Source of the DNA: Marifrigoribacter sp047730175
GTDB taxonomy: Bacteria; Bacteroidota; Bacteroidia; Flavobacteriales; Flavobacteriaceae
Direction of reading: 5' to 3'
Length of the DNA stretch: 64,000 bases
NCBI RefSeq assembly: GCF_047730175.1
Contig: NZ_CP159833.1
Location: 2,666,001-2,730,000 of the forward strand
Shown here: positions 8,231 to 18,399 of the stretch, piece by piece
Numbering within the stretch: the stretch's first letter is position 1
How the letters are laid out: each line of letters starts with the position of its first letter
The notes under the pieces: generated by a model
Told to the model about the DNA's origin: nothing
Seen by the model: only the letters and a program-made list of their open reading frames with translations
Database searches by the model: none
Program-made: the position numbers and the translations under genes

Positions 8231-10264
8231 ATGGCAGTTGAAACTATATTTTATATCATAATTGCCGGAGTACTATCATTTGCTCTGGCACTTTTTATGT
8301 ATGGATATAAATCTAAACAATCCACAAAGTTTAGATGGATCTTTGGAGTATTACGGTTTATAACTCTTTTTTCAATTTTTTTACTTTTAATAAACCCTAA
8401 ATTTAAAAGTGAAACCTATACCATATCAAAGCCAAAACTTCCAGTAATTATAGATAACACTTCCTCTATTAGTGAATTAAATCAAACAAATAATGTATTA
8501 TATTTTTTAGAACAACTTAAAAATAATAATGATTTAAATGAAAAATATGATCTTTCCTATTTTTCATTTGGGAATAATGTATCAGAATTAGATAGCCTTT
8601 CTTTTTCTAAAAAAAATAGTAATATTTCAAAAGCAATAAGGTCTATTGACGAACTATTTAAAAATGAAAAAGCTCCTTATGTATTGCTTTCAGATGGAAA
8701 TCAGACTTTAGGTAATGATTATGAGTTTTCTTCAGCAGGAATCAAAAATCCTATCTTTCCCATAATCTTAGGGGATTCAATAAGTTTTCTAGATTTAAAA
8801 ATTCAGCAATTAAACACCAATCGCTATACATTTTTAAAAAATAAATTTCCAGTAGAAGCCATTTTAGTATATAGTGGACAGAAAGAAATAAGCACTTCTT
8901 TCAATGTAAAACAAGGCAATTCAATACTGTATAAACAAAACATTTCTTTTAGTAAAGAAAAAAACACAGCCACGGTAACGTTTAATTTACAAGCTACTCG
9001 AACAGGGTTGCAAAAGTATACAGCTCAAATAATTCCTTTGGAAGAAGAAAAAAATAAAAAAAATAACATAAAATTATTTGCAGTTGAAGTTATTGATCAA
9101 GCTACTAATGTATTAATTGTAAGCAATATTTCGCATCCAGATATTGGGATGTTAAAAAAATCTATCGAAACTAATGAGCAGAGATTGGTTACGGTTAAAA
9201 AACCAGCAGATGCCATACAACTAATTAATGATTCTCAATTAGTCATATTATATCAACCAGACCAGAGTTTCAATTCATTTTTTAAAGAGCTAAATAAGCA
9301 GAAGTCAAACACATTATTGATTACAGGTTTGCAGACAGATTGGAATTTCCTTTCAAATGCTCAAACAACATTTAAAAAGGAAGTTACTTCACAAACTGAA
9401 AATGTTTTAGGGTATCTAAATAATAATTATGGAACATTTTTAATTGATGATATAGGGTTCAACGGTTTGCCTCCTTTAAAAACACGTTTTGGCGGACTTG
9501 AAATTTTATCTCAACATGAAATAATTTTAGAACAGTATGTGGATGGGTTTTCTTCTGAAAGTGCCTTATTGGCTACTTCTGAAGTAAATGGCAAAAGAGA
9601 TGCAATTTTAGATGGAGAAGGTTTTTGGAGATGGAGAGCACAATCGTTTTTATTAGAGAATAGTTTTGAAAAATTTGATGACTTTATAGGAAGAATAATA
9701 CAGTACCTGGCTTCAAGTAAAAGAAAAAGGAGGTTGGATGTTTCTAATGAAGTGTTTTATTATAATAATCAACCCATAATAGTTACAGCTCAATATTTTG
9801 ATAAGAATTATGTCATAGATTCTCGTGCTTCTTTAGTAATTAAAACAACGAATAAAGAAACAAATGTTTCAAATGAATTTCCATTATTAGTGAAAAATAA
9901 TTACTTTAAAGTTGATTTAAATACTTTGCCAGCAGGAGAATATCAATATACTGTTCTGGTAAAAGACGAGCCTTTAACGAGAAGCGGCTCATTTTCAATA
10001 TTAGATTTTAATGTAGAACAACAATTTTTAAATGCTGATGTAACAAAGCTTATGAGTATTGCGACTAATACTAATGGAAAAGCTTATTTTATTTCTGAAA
10101 ATCAAAAACTAATTGATGCATTATTAATAGATGAAAGATTCCAACAAATCCAAAAAAGCGAACAAAAAGTAGTACCTTTAATCGATTGGAAATATTTACT
10201 AGGTCTTATTGTTTTAACACTTTCAACCGAATGGTTTTTAAGAAAATACAATGGACTAGTTTAA
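8231..10264 (+). CDS. Membrane protein with degenerate VWA-like domain
   Basis: This 677 aa inner-membrane protein has two N-terminal transmembrane helices (about 5-25 and 38-55) and one C-terminal helix (about 650-668). Between them is a large, presumably periplasmic region. A VWA-like domain follows the second helix: PVIIDNTSSI (D75) resembles a MIDAS DxSxS site, and APYVLLSDGNQTLG resembles the later VWA strand. The rest is predicted beta-rich. It resembles the VWA membrane proteins common in Bacteroidota (Bat-like architecture). It starts 2 bases after fabG. The specific role is unknown. Confidence 0.75.
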   Translation: MAVETIFYIIIAGVLSFALALFMYGYKSKQSTKFRWIFGVLRFITLFSIFLLLINPKFKSETYTISKPKLPVIIDNTSSISELNQTNNVLYFLEQLKNNNDLNEKYDLSYFSFGNNVSELDSLSFSKKNSNISKAIRSIDELFKNEKAPYVLLSDGNQTLGNDYEFSSAGIKNPIFPIILGDSISFLDLKIQQLNTNRYTFLKNKFPVEAILVYSGQKEISTSFNVKQGNSILYKQNISFSKEKNTATVTFNLQATRTGLQKYTAQIIPLEEEKNKKNNIKLFAVEVIDQATNVLIVSNISHPDIGMLKKSIETNEQRLVTVKKPADAIQLINDSQLVILYQPDQSFNSFFKELNKQKSNTLLITGLQTDWNFLSNAQTTFKKEVTSQTENVLGYLNNNYGTFLIDDIGFNGLPPLKTRFGGLEILSQHEIILEQYVDGFSSESALLATSEVNGKRDAILDGEGFWRWRAQSFLLENSFEKFDDFIGRIIQYLASSKRKRRLDVSNEVFYYNNQPIIVTAQYFDKNYVIDSRASLVIKTTNKETNVSNEFPLLVKNNYFKVDLNTLPAGEYQYTVLVKDEPLTRSGSFSILDFNVEQQFLNADVTKLMSIATNTNGKAYFISENQKLIDALLIDERFQQIQKSEQKVVPLIDWKYLLGLIVLTLSTEWFLRKYNGLV

Positions 10265-10302
10265 TATAAAAAACTATAATTAAAACTAAATAAAACATTA
10301 AA

Positions 10303-11118
10303 ATGGAAAAATTACCAAAAATTGGAATACCAGTAATAGCGGTATTTATTATAGCAATTATTTTAATTGCAAAATCGGCAATAACAATAGATTCTGGTGA
10401 AGCTGGAGTTCTATTTAAAACTTTTGGAGACGGTGTTGTTACGGATGAGCCACCAATGGGAGAAGGGTTTCATATTGTAGCACCATGGAATAAAGTATTT
10501 ATCTATGAAGTGCGTCAACAGGAGCTTTTTGAAAAAATGAAAGTATTATCATCCAATGGATTGGAAATTCAAATTGATGCATCGGCTTGGTACGAACCTG
10601 TTTATGCAGATTTAGGGAATCTTCATCAATCTTTAGGTAAAGGGTATTTAGATCGAGTGATAAAGCCGGCTATTCGTAGTGCTGCAAGAAGTGTTGTGGG
10701 TCGTTATACACCAGAGCAGTTATACTCAAGTAAACGTGATGCTATCCAAGATGAAATTTTTGAGGAAACAAAAAAAATACTTGAAAAGCAATATGTACAA
10801 TTAAATGAAGTGTTGGTTAGAGATGTTACCTTACCAATTACTATAAAGGATGCTATTGAACGTAAACTAAAACAAGAACAAGAATCTTTAGAATATGAAT
10901 TTAGATTAGTTACAGCAGCAAAAGAAGCTGAAAAAGTAATTATTGAAGCACAAGGAAAAGCTGAATCTAATAGAATTTTAAGTGCTTCTTTAACAGATAA
11001 GATTCTTCAAGATAAAGGGATAGATGCTACAGTTAAATTATCGGAATCTCCAAATACTAAAATCATCGTCATTGGATCAGGAGAAAGCGGAATGCCATTG
11101 ATCTTAGGAAATAACTAA
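10303..11118 (+). CDS. Prohibitin-family (SPFH) membrane protein
   Basis: The 271 aa protein has a single N-terminal transmembrane anchor (about 8-27) followed by an SPFH/band-7 domain (about 28-210). VLFKTFGDGVV, GFHIVAPW and SAARSVVGRYTPEQLYSSKR fit the prohibitin subgroup. A charged helical stretch (KLKQEQESLEYEFRLVTAAKEAEKVIIEAQGKAES) probably forms the oligomerising coiled coil. Prohibitins scaffold membrane proteases and microdomains. It lies 38 bases after the VWA-like gene and is followed by a terminator. Confidence 0.88.
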   Translation: MEKLPKIGIPVIAVFIIAIILIAKSAITIDSGEAGVLFKTFGDGVVTDEPPMGEGFHIVAPWNKVFIYEVRQQELFEKMKVLSSNGLEIQIDASAWYEPVYADLGNLHQSLGKGYLDRVIKPAIRSAARSVVGRYTPEQLYSSKRDAIQDEIFEETKKILEKQYVQLNEVLVRDVTLPITIKDAIERKLKQEQESLEYEFRLVTAAKEAEKVIIEAQGKAESNRILSASLTDKILQDKGIDATVKLSESPNTKIIVIGSGESGMPLILGNN

Positions 11119-11135
11119 TTAATAAAATGTAATTG

Positions 11136-11168
11136 ATAGCCGCTTTGTATAAGCGGCTATTTTTTTTT
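11136..11168 (+). terminator. Intrinsic terminator after the SPFH gene
   Basis: The perfect 10 bp stem ATAGCCGCTT / AAGCGGCTAT has a 5-base loop and is followed by eight or more T residues. It ends the fabG-VWA-SPFH transcript. Confidence 0.92.
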
Positions 11169-11221
11169 CTGGTAGCTGTTATTCTAATTGAATATTTACG
11201 TCTAAGTAACAAAATAAATAT

Positions 11222-12355
11222 ATGAAGATTGCGATTGTTTGTTATCCAACTTTTGGAGGTAGTGGAGTAGTAGCTACCGAATTAGGAATAGCACTAGCTG
11301 AACATGGACATGAAGTTCATTTTATAACCTATAAGCAACCAGTCCGATTAGAATTATTACACAGGAATGTTCATTTTCATGAAGTAACTGTACCAAATTA
11401 TCCTCTTTTCCATTATCAGCCTTATGAGTTGGCATTATCCAGTAAATTGGTCGATATGGTAAAGCTTCATAAAATTGAAATATTGCATGTACATTATGCT
11501 ATTCCTCATGCTTATGCGGGCTATATGGCTAAAAAGATGTTAGCTGAAGAAAACATCCATATCCCAATGGTAACCACCTTACACGGAACAGATATAACAT
11601 TGGTAGGAAGTCATCCTTTTTATAAATCTGCAGTAACATTTAGTATCAACAAGAGTGATATTGTAACTTCTGTATCTGAAAGCTTAAAAGAAGACACACT
11701 GCGTTTATTCGAGATTAAGAATGAGATTAATGTGGTTCCTAATTTTATTGACGTTGAAAAGCATGACAATCCTTTCACTGAGTGTCAAAGAGATTTAATG
11801 GCTAATAAAGATGAAAAAATAATCACCCATGTAAGTAATTTACGAGAAGTAAAGAGAATTACAGATGTTATTGAAATATTTGACCGTATTCAAAAGAAAA
11901 TGCCTGCCAAATTAATCATGGTTGGAGAAGGTCCAGAAAAATTACCAGCGGAAGAACTTTGTAAAGAAAAGGGCATAGCTGATAAAGTAATGTTTGTGGG
12001 TAATAGTCATGAAGTAGATAAAATATTATGTTTTAGTGACCTGTTCTTATTACCGTCTGAACATGAAAGCTTTGGATTGGCAGCATTAGAAGCTATGGTT
12101 TGTAGTGTTCCAGTTATTTCAAGTAATACAGGAGGAATTCCTGAAGTGAATTTACAAGGGATCAGTGGTTTTTTAAGTGATGTTGGTAATGTAACTGAAA
12201 TGGCTAACAATGCTATTCATATTCTTAGTGATGAAGCTAGACTTTCAGAATTCAAGAAAAATGCAAAACTTACAGCATTAAAATTTGATACCAAAAAAAT
12301 AGTTCCCCTTTATGAGGAACTATATGAAAAAGCTTTAAACGGTATTGAGGTCTAG
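11222..12355 (+). CDS. bshA: N-acetyl-alpha-D-glucosaminyl L-malate synthase BshA
   Basis: This GT4-family glycosyltransferase joins UDP-GlcNAc and L-malate, the first step of bacillithiol synthesis. At 377 aa it matches BshA. The N-terminus MKIAIVCYPTFGGSGVVATELG and TLHGTDITLVGSHPFY are BshA-like. The C-terminal GT4 donor site reads LLPSEHESFGLAALEAM. It shows that this lineage uses bacillithiol rather than glutathione as its main low-molecular-weight thiol, which bears on the GshB-like gene at 21142 and the redox operon at 60.7-64 kb. Its stop codon abuts the stop of the convergent gene at 12356. Confidence 0.93.
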   Translation: MKIAIVCYPTFGGSGVVATELGIALAEHGHEVHFITYKQPVRLELLHRNVHFHEVTVPNYPLFHYQPYELALSSKLVDMVKLHKIEILHVHYAIPHAYAGYMAKKMLAEENIHIPMVTTLHGTDITLVGSHPFYKSAVTFSINKSDIVTSVSESLKEDTLRLFEIKNEINVVPNFIDVEKHDNPFTECQRDLMANKDEKIITHVSNLREVKRITDVIEIFDRIQKKMPAKLIMVGEGPEKLPAEELCKEKGIADKVMFVGNSHEVDKILCFSDLFLLPSEHESFGLAALEAMVCSVPVISSNTGGIPEVNLQGISGFLSDVGNVTEMANNAIHILSDEARLSEFKKNAKLTALKFDTKKIVPLYEELYEKALNGIEV

Positions 12356-12841
12356 TTAAAATTGATATCGCAATGCTATAGCAATATCAAAATCAATATC
12401 ATCACTATAATCTCCAAATCCAAGTTCAGGTCTAAAATCTAGCGAAATAAGTAAAGGCATATCAAAATCATATTCTACGCCAATATCACCTGCAAGAAAG
12501 AAAAAAGTTTCACCGTCAGGGTTTCCTGGAAAATCATTATCAAAAGAAATATTAGCTAAACCACCACCAGCTCCTACGTACCAGTTAAAATTTCCATCTA
12601 AGTTAAATACCCATTGATAAAGCCCTGTAAATTTTATAGCATCTACTTTATTGTCGGACCTCCAGCCTAAACCAAACTCTAAACGATTATTTTCACTTAA
12701 TTCTCTTTGGTAGTTAACTTCAGCTCCTATGCCATCATTATCTCCAAATCTAATGCCAATAGCATTTTCAGAAATACCTTGAGCTTCAGCTGTAAAAGCA
12801 AGTGTTACGACTGCAATAAATAATAAAATAAATTTTTTCAT
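12356..12841 (-). CDS. Small outer-membrane beta-barrel protein
   Basis: This 161 aa exported protein has a clear signal peptide (MKKFILLFIAVVTLAFTAEA, cleavage near AEAQG). The rest alternates polar and aromatic residues as in an 8-strand barrel (NRLEFGLGWRS, FNWYVGAGGGLANISF, VEYDFDMPLLISLDFRPELGFG) and ends in ALRYQF with a terminal Phe, as outer-membrane barrels do. It has no enzymatic motif. It is convergent with bshA with no bases between the two stop codons, so the transcripts must overlap unless terminated inside the genes. Confidence 0.8.
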   Translation of the reverse strand: MKKFILLFIAVVTLAFTAEAQGISENAIGIRFGDNDGIGAEVNYQRELSENNRLEFGLGWRSDNKVDAIKFTGLYQWVFNLDGNFNWYVGAGGGLANISFDNDFPGNPDGETFFFLAGDIGVEYDFDMPLLISLDFRPELGFGDYSDDIDFDIAIALRYQF

Positions 12842-12952
12842 ATGAGATTGTTTTTTTAAAAATAACGGAATAAACTTATTTATAGTATTAAAATTTTAAA
12901 ATATTAATGGAGCTTCATTAATATTTAAAAGGGTTTGTTACTTTTACAAAAG

Positions 12953-15871
12953 ATGAATGAAGCGTTAAAACAATTTCAGAATTTATTTGAAGGAGATTTC
13001 TTTTGGGATAAACTACATACTACACTATATGCTACAGATGCTTCAGTTTATAAAAAAATTCCCTTAGCTGTTGCGTTTCCTAAAAATGATGCAGCTATAA
13101 AACAGCTTTTTGAATTTGCAATTCAATATCAAATTTCTTTGATACCAAGAACAGCAGGAACTTCATTAGCAGGACAATGTGTTGGGGAAGGAATTGTAGT
13201 AGACGTTTCTAAATATTTTACAAGAATTATTTCAGTAGATAAAAATTTAAAAACTGTTACAGTCCAACCTGGAGTTATACGAGATGAATTAAATGATTAT
13301 TTAGCTCTTTATGGCTTGTTTTTCGGACCTAATACATCAACATCCAATCGTTGTATGATAGGAGGTATGGTGGGAAATAACTCTAGTGGAACTACTTCAA
13401 TTCAATATGGAGTTACTAGGGATAAAGTAATGCGCTTACGTACGTTTTTATCTAACGGAGATGAGGCTATATTTGAATCGCTCTCTTCTGAAGAGTTTTT
13501 TGCAAAAAAAGAAATCAAATCGCTTGAAGGAAGTATCTATAAAACGATTTATGATGAATTATCAATTAAAGAAGTACAAGAAGAAGTAGTTAATGAGTTT
13601 CCAAAAAAAGTAATTCACAGACGTAATACAGGCTATGCGGTTGATTCCTTGCTAGAATCAGATTTATTTGGAGGGATTTCAAATTCAATAAACCTCTGCT
13701 CTATTTTATGCGGAAGTGAAGGCACTCTTGCATTTACAACTGAAATTACGTTGGAATTAGATGACTTACCTCCACAACATACTGCTATGGTTGCAACTCA
13801 TTATAACTCATTAGAACACTGTTTGCAGGATGTAATTGTAGCGATGAAGCATAATTTGCATACCTGTGAAATGATGGATGATATCATTTTAGAATGCACC
13901 AAACAAAATAAAAAATACAAACCGTATCGTTTTTTTATAGAAGGGACTCCTAAATCTGTGTTGTTATTAGAACTAAAATCTAAGTCTGATGAAGAGTTAA
14001 ATGAACAGGTAGAAAAGCTTTTAGAGGATTTGAATCAATCAAACCTTTCTTATGCTGCACCTGTTCTTAAAGGAGATGATATATACAAAGCCCTTGAGTT
14101 ACGTAAAGCTGGTTTGGGCTTATTAGGAAATATGATAGGTGATAGGAAAGCAGTTGCCTGTATAGAAGACACAGCAGTAGCTCTAGAGGATTTACCTTCT
14201 TTTATTGGGGAATTTACTGCGCTAATGGAGAAATATCAGCAAAAAGCTGTGTATTATGCTCATGCAGGTGCAGGTGAATTGCATTTACGCCCTATATTAA
14301 ATTTAAAACAGGAAGAAGGTGTTTCTTATTTCAGAAAAATAACTACGGATGTAGCACTATTAACCAAGAAGTATAAAGGTTCTTTTTCAGGAGAACATGG
14401 GGACGGAATTGTACGTTCAGAGTTTTTATCGCTCATGATTGGTGAAAAGAACTATCAACTTCTTAAAAAAATAAAGCAGGTATTTGATCCTAATAATTTA
14501 TTGAACCCCGGAAAGATCATCGATGCCTATAAAATGGATGAATCTTTTAGGAATGATGTAAATAAAATTACTCCTGAAATCGATACTATTTTCGATTTTA
14601 ATGATTCAGAAGGAATTATACGTTTAGCTGAAAAGTGTAATGGGAGTGGTGACTGTAGAAAGTCTGAGAAAGCTTCTGGAACGATGTGTCCAAGTTATCA
14701 CGCTACTAAAGATGAAAAGGATACGACTCGCGCTAGAGCAAATATGCTAAGAGAAGTGTTGAATAATTCTGAGTCTATAAATAAATTTGACTCAGAGGAA
14801 TTAAAAGAAGTATTCGATTTGTGTTTAAGTTGTAAAGCTTGCGCAAGTGAATGTCCTAGTAATGTTGATATTGCAAGCCTTAAAGCTGAATTTTTATATC
14901 AATACCATAAATCGAATAAGCATACATTTTCTGATATATTATTTGCAAAAAGTTCGAAGTATAATAAAATGGCATCTACTTTTCCAAAACTTGCAAATAC
15001 ACTTTTTCAAAACAAACTTACGTCAAATGTTATAAAGAAAATAAGTGGAATTGCGACAAAAAGAAGTATGCCTTTATTTTCAACTAACAAATTAAGTAAT
15101 ATACATCAATACTCAGAAAATCATATGGTTATAAAAAATATAAACATATATTTATTTGTTGATGAGTTTTGCAAATACTTAGATGTTTCAATTGTTGAAG
15201 ATGCCTACGAATTATTAAGTAGGTTGGGTTATAAAGTTACATTAATAGAGCATTTAGATAGTGCTAGAGCTTTAATTTCGAAAGGTTTTTTAGAAGAAGC
15301 AAAAAATCATGCAGATAAGAACATTTCTTTTTTTAAAAATAAACTAGATGAAAAAACAGTATTAGTTGGAATAGAACCTTCTGCAATACTTTCATTTAGA
15401 GATGAGTATGTGAGATTAACAGCTGATAAACATTCAGCCGAAAAAATAGCTAAACATACCTTTTTACTAGAAGAATTTTTAGCTTCAGAAATAGAAAAGG
15501 GAGAAATATCCTCTGTATTATTTACTTCAGAAGAGAAAAAAATTAAAATCCATAGCCATTGCCATCAAAAATCGTTAAGCAATCAAAAAGTTACTTTCGA
15601 TATTCTTAATCTTCCTATAAATTTTCATCCAACAATCATTAATTCAGGGTGTTGTGGTATGGCTGGAAGTTTTGGTTTTGAAAAAGAACATTATGATGTA
15701 AGCATGGTTATAGGGGAACAACGTTTATTTCCATCGATTAGAAAAAGTGCCGAAACCACTATCATTGCTGCTAATGGAACCAGTTGCCGACACCAGATAA
15801 AAGATGGTACCAATCGAAAAGCATTGCATCCTATAACCATTTTAAGAAATGCATTAATAGATTCTAATTAA
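12953..15871 (+). CDS. FAD-linked oxidase / Fe-S fusion (D-lactate or glycolate dehydrogenase type)
   Basis: The 972 aa protein fuses a GlcD-like flavoprotein and a GlcF-like iron-sulfur protein. FAD-binding type 4 domain: about 35-260 (IPRTAGTSLAGQCVG, GGMVGNNSSGTTSIQYG). FAD-oxidase C-terminal domain: about 275-520, ending in HGDGIVR and DPNNLLNPGKI. The Fe-S part has a cysteine cluster around GSGDCRKSEKASGTMCPSY and CLSCKACASECPSNV. A CCG-type domain follows (SHCHQKSL, NSGCCGMAGSFGFE). Such fusions oxidise D-lactate or another 2-hydroxyacid and pass electrons to the quinone pool. A TTG six codons upstream is possible, but ATG at 12953 is preferred. Confidence 0.88.
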   Translation: MNEALKQFQNLFEGDFFWDKLHTTLYATDASVYKKIPLAVAFPKNDAAIKQLFEFAIQYQISLIPRTAGTSLAGQCVGEGIVVDVSKYFTRIISVDKNLKTVTVQPGVIRDELNDYLALYGLFFGPNTSTSNRCMIGGMVGNNSSGTTSIQYGVTRDKVMRLRTFLSNGDEAIFESLSSEEFFAKKEIKSLEGSIYKTIYDELSIKEVQEEVVNEFPKKVIHRRNTGYAVDSLLESDLFGGISNSINLCSILCGSEGTLAFTTEITLELDDLPPQHTAMVATHYNSLEHCLQDVIVAMKHNLHTCEMMDDIILECTKQNKKYKPYRFFIEGTPKSVLLLELKSKSDEELNEQVEKLLEDLNQSNLSYAAPVLKGDDIYKALELRKAGLGLLGNMIGDRKAVACIEDTAVALEDLPSFIGEFTALMEKYQQKAVYYAHAGAGELHLRPILNLKQEEGVSYFRKITTDVALLTKKYKGSFSGEHGDGIVRSEFLSLMIGEKNYQLLKKIKQVFDPNNLLNPGKIIDAYKMDESFRNDVNKITPEIDTIFDFNDSEGIIRLAEKCNGSGDCRKSEKASGTMCPSYHATKDEKDTTRARANMLREVLNNSESINKFDSEELKEVFDLCLSCKACASECPSNVDIASLKAEFLYQYHKSNKHTFSDILFAKSSKYNKMASTFPKLANTLFQNKLTSNVIKKISGIATKRSMPLFSTNKLSNIHQYSENHMVIKNINIYLFVDEFCKYLDVSIVEDAYELLSRLGYKVTLIEHLDSARALISKGFLEEAKNHADKNISFFKNKLDEKTVLVGIEPSAILSFRDEYVRLTADKHSAEKIAKHTFLLEEFLASEIEKGEISSVLFTSEEKKIKIHSHCHQKSLSNQKVTFDILNLPINFHPTIINSGCCGMAGSFGFEKEHYDVSMVIGEQRLFPSIRKSAETTIIAANGTSCRHQIKDGTNRKALHPITILRNALIDSN

Positions 15872-15907
15872 AAGACCTGCGAAATTTTATTTTTCGTTTA
15901 TTACAAT

Positions 15908-15915
15908 TACATTTG
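15908..15915 (+). promoter_or_regulatory. Putative -7 box for aroC
   Basis: TACATTTG matches TAnnTTTG and ends 14 bases before the aroC ATG at 15930, giving a very short leader. Confidence 0.5.
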
Positions 15916-15929
15916 TTGAAAACAGGACT

Positions 15930-16994
15930 ATGGCAGGCAATTCCTTCGGAAAAATTTTTACACTTAGCTCTTTTGGAGAATCACATGGTGCTTCAATAGG
16001 CGGTATACTTGATGGCTGTCCAGCCGGTTTAAAAATAGACTTTGAAGCTCTTAACAATGAAATGCAGCGTCGAAAGCCTGGTCAATCTAAGATTGTTACT
16101 CAAAGAAAAGAAGACGATGAAGTAATCTTTCTTTCAGGAATATTTGAAGGTAAAACAACAGGATCTCCCATCGGCTTTATTATTGAAAACACAAATCAAA
16201 AATCAAAAGATTATTCACATATTAAAGATGTATACAGGCCTTCTCATGCAGATTATACCTATGATCAAAAGTATAGCCATAGAGATTATAGGGGAGGGGG
16301 AAGATCTTCAGCACGCGAAACTGCTGTAAGAGTAGCTGCTGGTGCCATAGCAAAACAATTAGTAGAACACATTAAAATAAACGCTTTTGTATCATCTGTT
16401 GGTGATGTTTTTATTGATAAACCTTATCAAGAATTAGATTTTAGTAAAACTGAAACAAATATTATTCGCTGCCCTGATGAATCTTCAGCAGAAAAAATGA
16501 TTGCTAAAGTTGAAGAAATTAAAAAAGCAGGGGATACCATTGGGGGCACTATAACTTGTGTGCTTCAAAATGTTCCTGTTGGACTTGGAGAACCAGTATT
16601 TGATAAATTACATGCCGAATTAGGCAAAGCAATGCTTTCTATTAATGCTGTAAAAGGATTTGAATTTGGCAGTGGATTTTGTGGAGCTCGAATGAAAGGA
16701 AGTGAACATAACGACCTTTTTAATAAAGATGGTAGTACTAAATCAAATCTATCTGGAGGAATTCAAGGAGGAATAAGTAACGGTATGGACATCTACTTTA
16801 GGGTAGCCTTTAAGCCTGTAGCCACCATTATTCAAAAGCAGGAAGCACTAGATGCGCAAGGAAATATAGTTGAAATGCAAGGAAAGGGTAGGCACGACCC
16901 TTGTGTGGTTCCAAGAGCAGTACCAATTGTAGAAGCAATGGCAGCGCTTGTTATTGCTGATTATTGGCTTCAAAATAAATTATCTAAATTGTAA
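15930..16994 (+). CDS. aroC: Chorismate synthase
   Basis: AroC converts 5-enolpyruvylshikimate-3-phosphate to chorismate using reduced FMN, the last step of the shikimate pathway. The 354 aa length is normal. Signatures visible are GESHGASIGGILDGCPAG near the start, QRRKPGQSKIVTQRKEDDEV, YRGGGRSSARETAVRVAAGA and GRHDPCVVPRAVPIVEAM. It stands alone with respect to other aromatic genes and is followed after 20 bases by the symporter gene. Confidence 0.96.
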   Translation: MAGNSFGKIFTLSSFGESHGASIGGILDGCPAGLKIDFEALNNEMQRRKPGQSKIVTQRKEDDEVIFLSGIFEGKTTGSPIGFIIENTNQKSKDYSHIKDVYRPSHADYTYDQKYSHRDYRGGGRSSARETAVRVAAGAIAKQLVEHIKINAFVSSVGDVFIDKPYQELDFSKTETNIIRCPDESSAEKMIAKVEEIKKAGDTIGGTITCVLQNVPVGLGEPVFDKLHAELGKAMLSINAVKGFEFGSGFCGARMKGSEHNDLFNKDGSTKSNLSGGIQGGISNGMDIYFRVAFKPVATIIQKQEALDAQGNIVEMQGKGRHDPCVVPRAVPIVEAMAALVIADYWLQNKLSKL

Positions 16995-17014
16995 CATATT
17001 TAAAAACGAATTGA

Positions 17015-18340
17015 ATGAAAAAACTAGCATTACACTGGAAGATTTTAATAGGAATGGTATTTGGTATCGTTTTCGGCTTTATTATGCTGCAAGTCGATGG
17101 AGGTAAAGGGTTTGTTGCAGATTGGATAAAACCGCTAGGTACTATCTTTGTAAATCTATTAAAGTTAATTGCTATTCCTTTAATATTAGCGTCGTTGATA
17201 AAAGGAATATCCGATTTAAAAGACATCTCTAAATTTAAGAATATTGGTATTCGTACAATAATTACGTATGTATTGACAACCGTTATTGCTATTTCTATCG
17301 GACTTGTTTTAGTAAATGTTATACAACCAGGAAATGGTGTTTCAGAAGAAACCATTACAAAATTGACAAACACCTATTCAGAAAATAGTAGTGTGCAAGG
17401 CAAAATTGCTGAAGCAACTAAACAAGTGTCAAGCGGACCATTACAGTTTTTAGAAGATATGGTTCCTGACAATGCATTCAAAGCAATGAGCAATAATGGA
17501 TTGATGTTACAAGTTATTTTCTTTGCTATATTCTTAGGAATATCTATGTTATTAATAGGAGAGAAGAGAGCAAAACCAATGAAGAATCTTTTTGATTCCT
17601 TAAATGATATTGTTTTAAAAATGGTAGATCTCATCATGTTATCTGCGCCTTTTGCCGTTTTTGCACTATTAGCAAGTGTCGTCGTATCTTCTGATGACTC
17701 AGATATTTTAGTTGCTTTATTACAGTATGCTGGAGTTGTTGTATTTGGATTACTATTAATGATTGTTTTCTATTCAATTTTAGTAGCAACTATTACTAAA
17801 AAGAACCCATTTTGGTTTTTAAAACAAATAAGTCCCGCTCAATTATTAGCGTTTTCCACAAGTAGTAGTGCTGCAACACTACCAGTTACAATGGAACGTG
17901 TAGAAGAACATATAGGAGTTGATAAAGAAGTTTCGAGTTTTGTATTACCCGTTGGTGCAACTATTAATATGGATGGAACTAGTCTATATCAGGCCGTTGC
18001 CGCTGTATTTATATTTCAGGCATTAGGTTTAGATTTAACTTTTGGAGATCAATTAACGATAGTATTAACTGCTTTATTAGCATCAATTGGTAGTGCTGCA
18101 GTTCCTGGAGCTGGAATGGTAATGTTAGTTATTGTTTTAGAGTCTGTTGGACTTCCGCCAGAATTATTACCAATAGGTTTAGCACTTATTTTTGCAGTAG
18201 ATAGACCTTTAGATATGTGTAGAACGGTAGTGAATGTTACTGGAGACGCAACAGTTGCAATGATAGTCGCAAAATCAGTAGGGAAGCTTGGAGAGCCTCA
18301 TGTAAAAGAATGGGACGATAATTATGATGAAGTAAAATAG
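17015..18340 (+). CDS. Dicarboxylate/amino acid:cation symporter (DAACS family)
   Basis: This 441 aa inner-membrane protein has about eight hydrophobic helices plus the two re-entrant hairpins of the GltP/DctA fold. Signatures are STSSSAATLPVTMERVEEH (serine-rich hairpin), INMDGTSLYQAVAAVFIFQA (NMDGT motif) and AVPGAGMVMLVIVLESVGLP. These proteins take up glutamate, aspartate or C4-dicarboxylates with Na+ or H+. The substrate is not decided by the sequence. It lies 20 bases after aroC and ends at a strong terminator. Confidence 0.92.
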   Translation: MKKLALHWKILIGMVFGIVFGFIMLQVDGGKGFVADWIKPLGTIFVNLLKLIAIPLILASLIKGISDLKDISKFKNIGIRTIITYVLTTVIAISIGLVLVNVIQPGNGVSEETITKLTNTYSENSSVQGKIAEATKQVSSGPLQFLEDMVPDNAFKAMSNNGLMLQVIFFAIFLGISMLLIGEKRAKPMKNLFDSLNDIVLKMVDLIMLSAPFAVFALLASVVVSSDDSDILVALLQYAGVVVFGLLLMIVFYSILVATITKKNPFWFLKQISPAQLLAFSTSSSAATLPVTMERVEEHIGVDKEVSSFVLPVGATINMDGTSLYQAVAAVFIFQALGLDLTFGDQLTIVLTALLASIGSAAVPGAGMVMLVIVLESVGLPPELLPIGLALIFAVDRPLDMCRTVVNVTGDATVAMIVAKSVGKLGEPHVKEWDDNYDEVK

Positions 18341-18348
18341 GAGTAATA

Positions 18349-18378
18349 AAAAAAAGCCGCTATTCAGCGGCTTTTTTA
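18349..18378 (+). terminator. Intrinsic terminator after the symporter
   Basis: The stem AAAAAAGCCGC / GCGGCTTTTTT has the 6-base loop TATTCA. The A and T tracts on both sides allow it to act in either direction, so it may also end the remnant gene on the minus strand. Confidence 0.92.
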
Positions 18379-18399
18379 ATTTAATATATGTTGGTTAAA